5,935 nucleotides of DNA from Cyanobacteriota bacterium (GTDB lineage Bacteria; Cyanobacteriota; Cyanobacteriia; PCC-6307; Cyanobiaceae): positions 5,541 to 11,475 of the forward strand of contig JAPLIF010000054.1 in assembly GCA_026389255.1 (NCBI GenBank), written 5' to 3'. A program made the translations under genes and the position numbers. The notes below the pieces were generated by a model, which saw nothing but the letters and a program-made list of their open reading frames with translations, did no database searches and was not told the origin of the DNA. Positions within the stretch are counted from its first letter, which is position 1. Every line of letters begins with the position of its first letter. Shown here piece by piece: positions 5,373-5,935 of this stretch.

Positions 5373-5935
5373 TCAAGGCGAGGGATTTGGCCGAGGGGTG
5401 GCTGGCCAGCTCAGGCCCGGATAACTGGGGGCCTCCGTGCCACAGACGCGATCCCAGAATGTGAAATAAAGTCCAAAATGCAAGGACTGGCGTTGATGGT
5501 GCAGACCGTGATGGGCTGGACCAATCAGCCAACGGCCTAGCCAGTGATGCGGGAATTTGGCAGGCAAGCGTTCGAGTCCGAGGTGATTGACCACGGCCCA
5601 GATGCTCATGGTGGTGAGAACAGCGAGCAGGGTGATGTAATGCAGTGGCACTAACAGCACAATTGCGATCAGAAAAAGTCCCTGGGTCACCGCCTCAATG
5701 GGGTCAAAAGCAAAGGAGGTCCAAGGGGTGGGTTGTTTAGAGCGATGGTGGCCAAGATGGCACCAGCGGTAAAAGAATGGGAGATGAAATAGGCGATGGG
5801 TGACGTAGAAGCTGGCATCCTGCAGCAGGAGCACTAGGACATAACTGAAGCCCAGGTACCAGAGGCCATAGTGCCCAGGGTCGCCATAAAGGAGGGTGCC
5901 ACCGGCCCCATCCCACTGCAGGATTAGGGCCGTCG
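5373..5935 (-). CDS. Fatty acid hydroxylase / sterol desaturase family membrane protein, 5' part cut off
   Basis: The frame is open to the right edge; 186 C-terminal residues are visible, numbered here from the first full codon. Family members are membrane diiron oxygenases whose histidine boxes hold two irons and that hydroxylate or desaturate lipid chains. The boxes are present: HRLFH at 46-50 (HxxxH), HLGHH at 59-63 (HxxHH), NHLG at 116-119, and HHGLHH at 141-146 (HxxHH), followed by the conserved FWDRVCGT. Hydrophobic segments lie at about 23-38 and 80-113, consistent with a two-helix hairpin between box pairs. The C-terminus is proline-rich and short. The substrate cannot be assigned; carotenoid, sterol-like or fatty-acyl substrates all occur in the family. 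It converges with the Nif11-like gene, 74 bp apart, without a visible T-tract terminator. Confidence 0.88.
   Translation of the reverse strand, partial: TALILQWDGAGGTLLYGDPGHYGLWYLGFSYVLVLLLQDASFYVTHRLFHLPFFYRWCHLGHHRSKQPTPWTSFAFDPIEAVTQGLFLIAIVLLVPLHYITLLAVLTTMSIWAVVNHLGLERLPAKFPHHWLGRWLIGPAHHGLHHQRQSLHFGLYFTFWDRVCGTEAPSYPGLSWPATPRPNPSP

Overview
The window looks like chromosomal DNA of a high-GC picocyanobacterium of the Synechococcus/Cyanobium type. The evidence is a cyanobacterial 'LVLEGSRIPFSGGRLVNEQ' protein beside coaD, a glycine-rich RRM protein of the cyanobacterial Rbp type, a short Nif11-like peptide, and several small hypotheticals of picocyanobacterial style. Placement below genus level is not possible from this sequence.

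Layout. Positions 1-638 (minus strand) hold coaD followed, after a 1-base gap, by the N-terminal fragment of a conserved cyanobacterial protein that runs off the left edge. A 77-bp divergent spacer separates coaD from a plus-strand, operon-like run: a flavin-reductase-family protein (716-1210), uvrC (1225-3249) and a small secreted cysteine-containing protein (3246-3572). uvrC has a clear Shine-Dalgarno sequence, and the third gene overlaps the uvrC stop in a GTGA. Positions 3573-3794 show no convincing gene. Next come an 82-aa hypothetical (3795-4043, plus) and a converging 70-aa hypothetical (4071-4283, minus). A possible 59-aa single-pass membrane protein (4282-4461, plus) starts from the same TTCATGAA palindrome as the 70-aa frame.

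The gene at 4631-4972 (minus) is an RRM RNA-binding protein with a poly-glycine tail encoded by a 24-bp tandem repeat. A perfect 18-bp palindrome lies 6 bases past its stop, and a strong intrinsic terminator lies at 4495-4530. Divergent from it is a 54-aa Nif11-like protein (5134-5298). The right edge (5373-5935, minus) is the 5'-truncated gene of a diiron fatty acid hydroxylase/sterol desaturase family membrane protein.

Functionally the left part is housekeeping: coenzyme A synthesis, a flavoprotein, and nucleotide excision repair. The right part is a patchwork of small genes with lower and more variable GC. I see no mobile element, CRISPR array, tRNA or rRNA, and no multi-gene defence or biosynthetic system. 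The least explained parts are the small-protein junction at 4263-4286, the solitary Nif11 peptide, and the two hairpins after the RRM gene.
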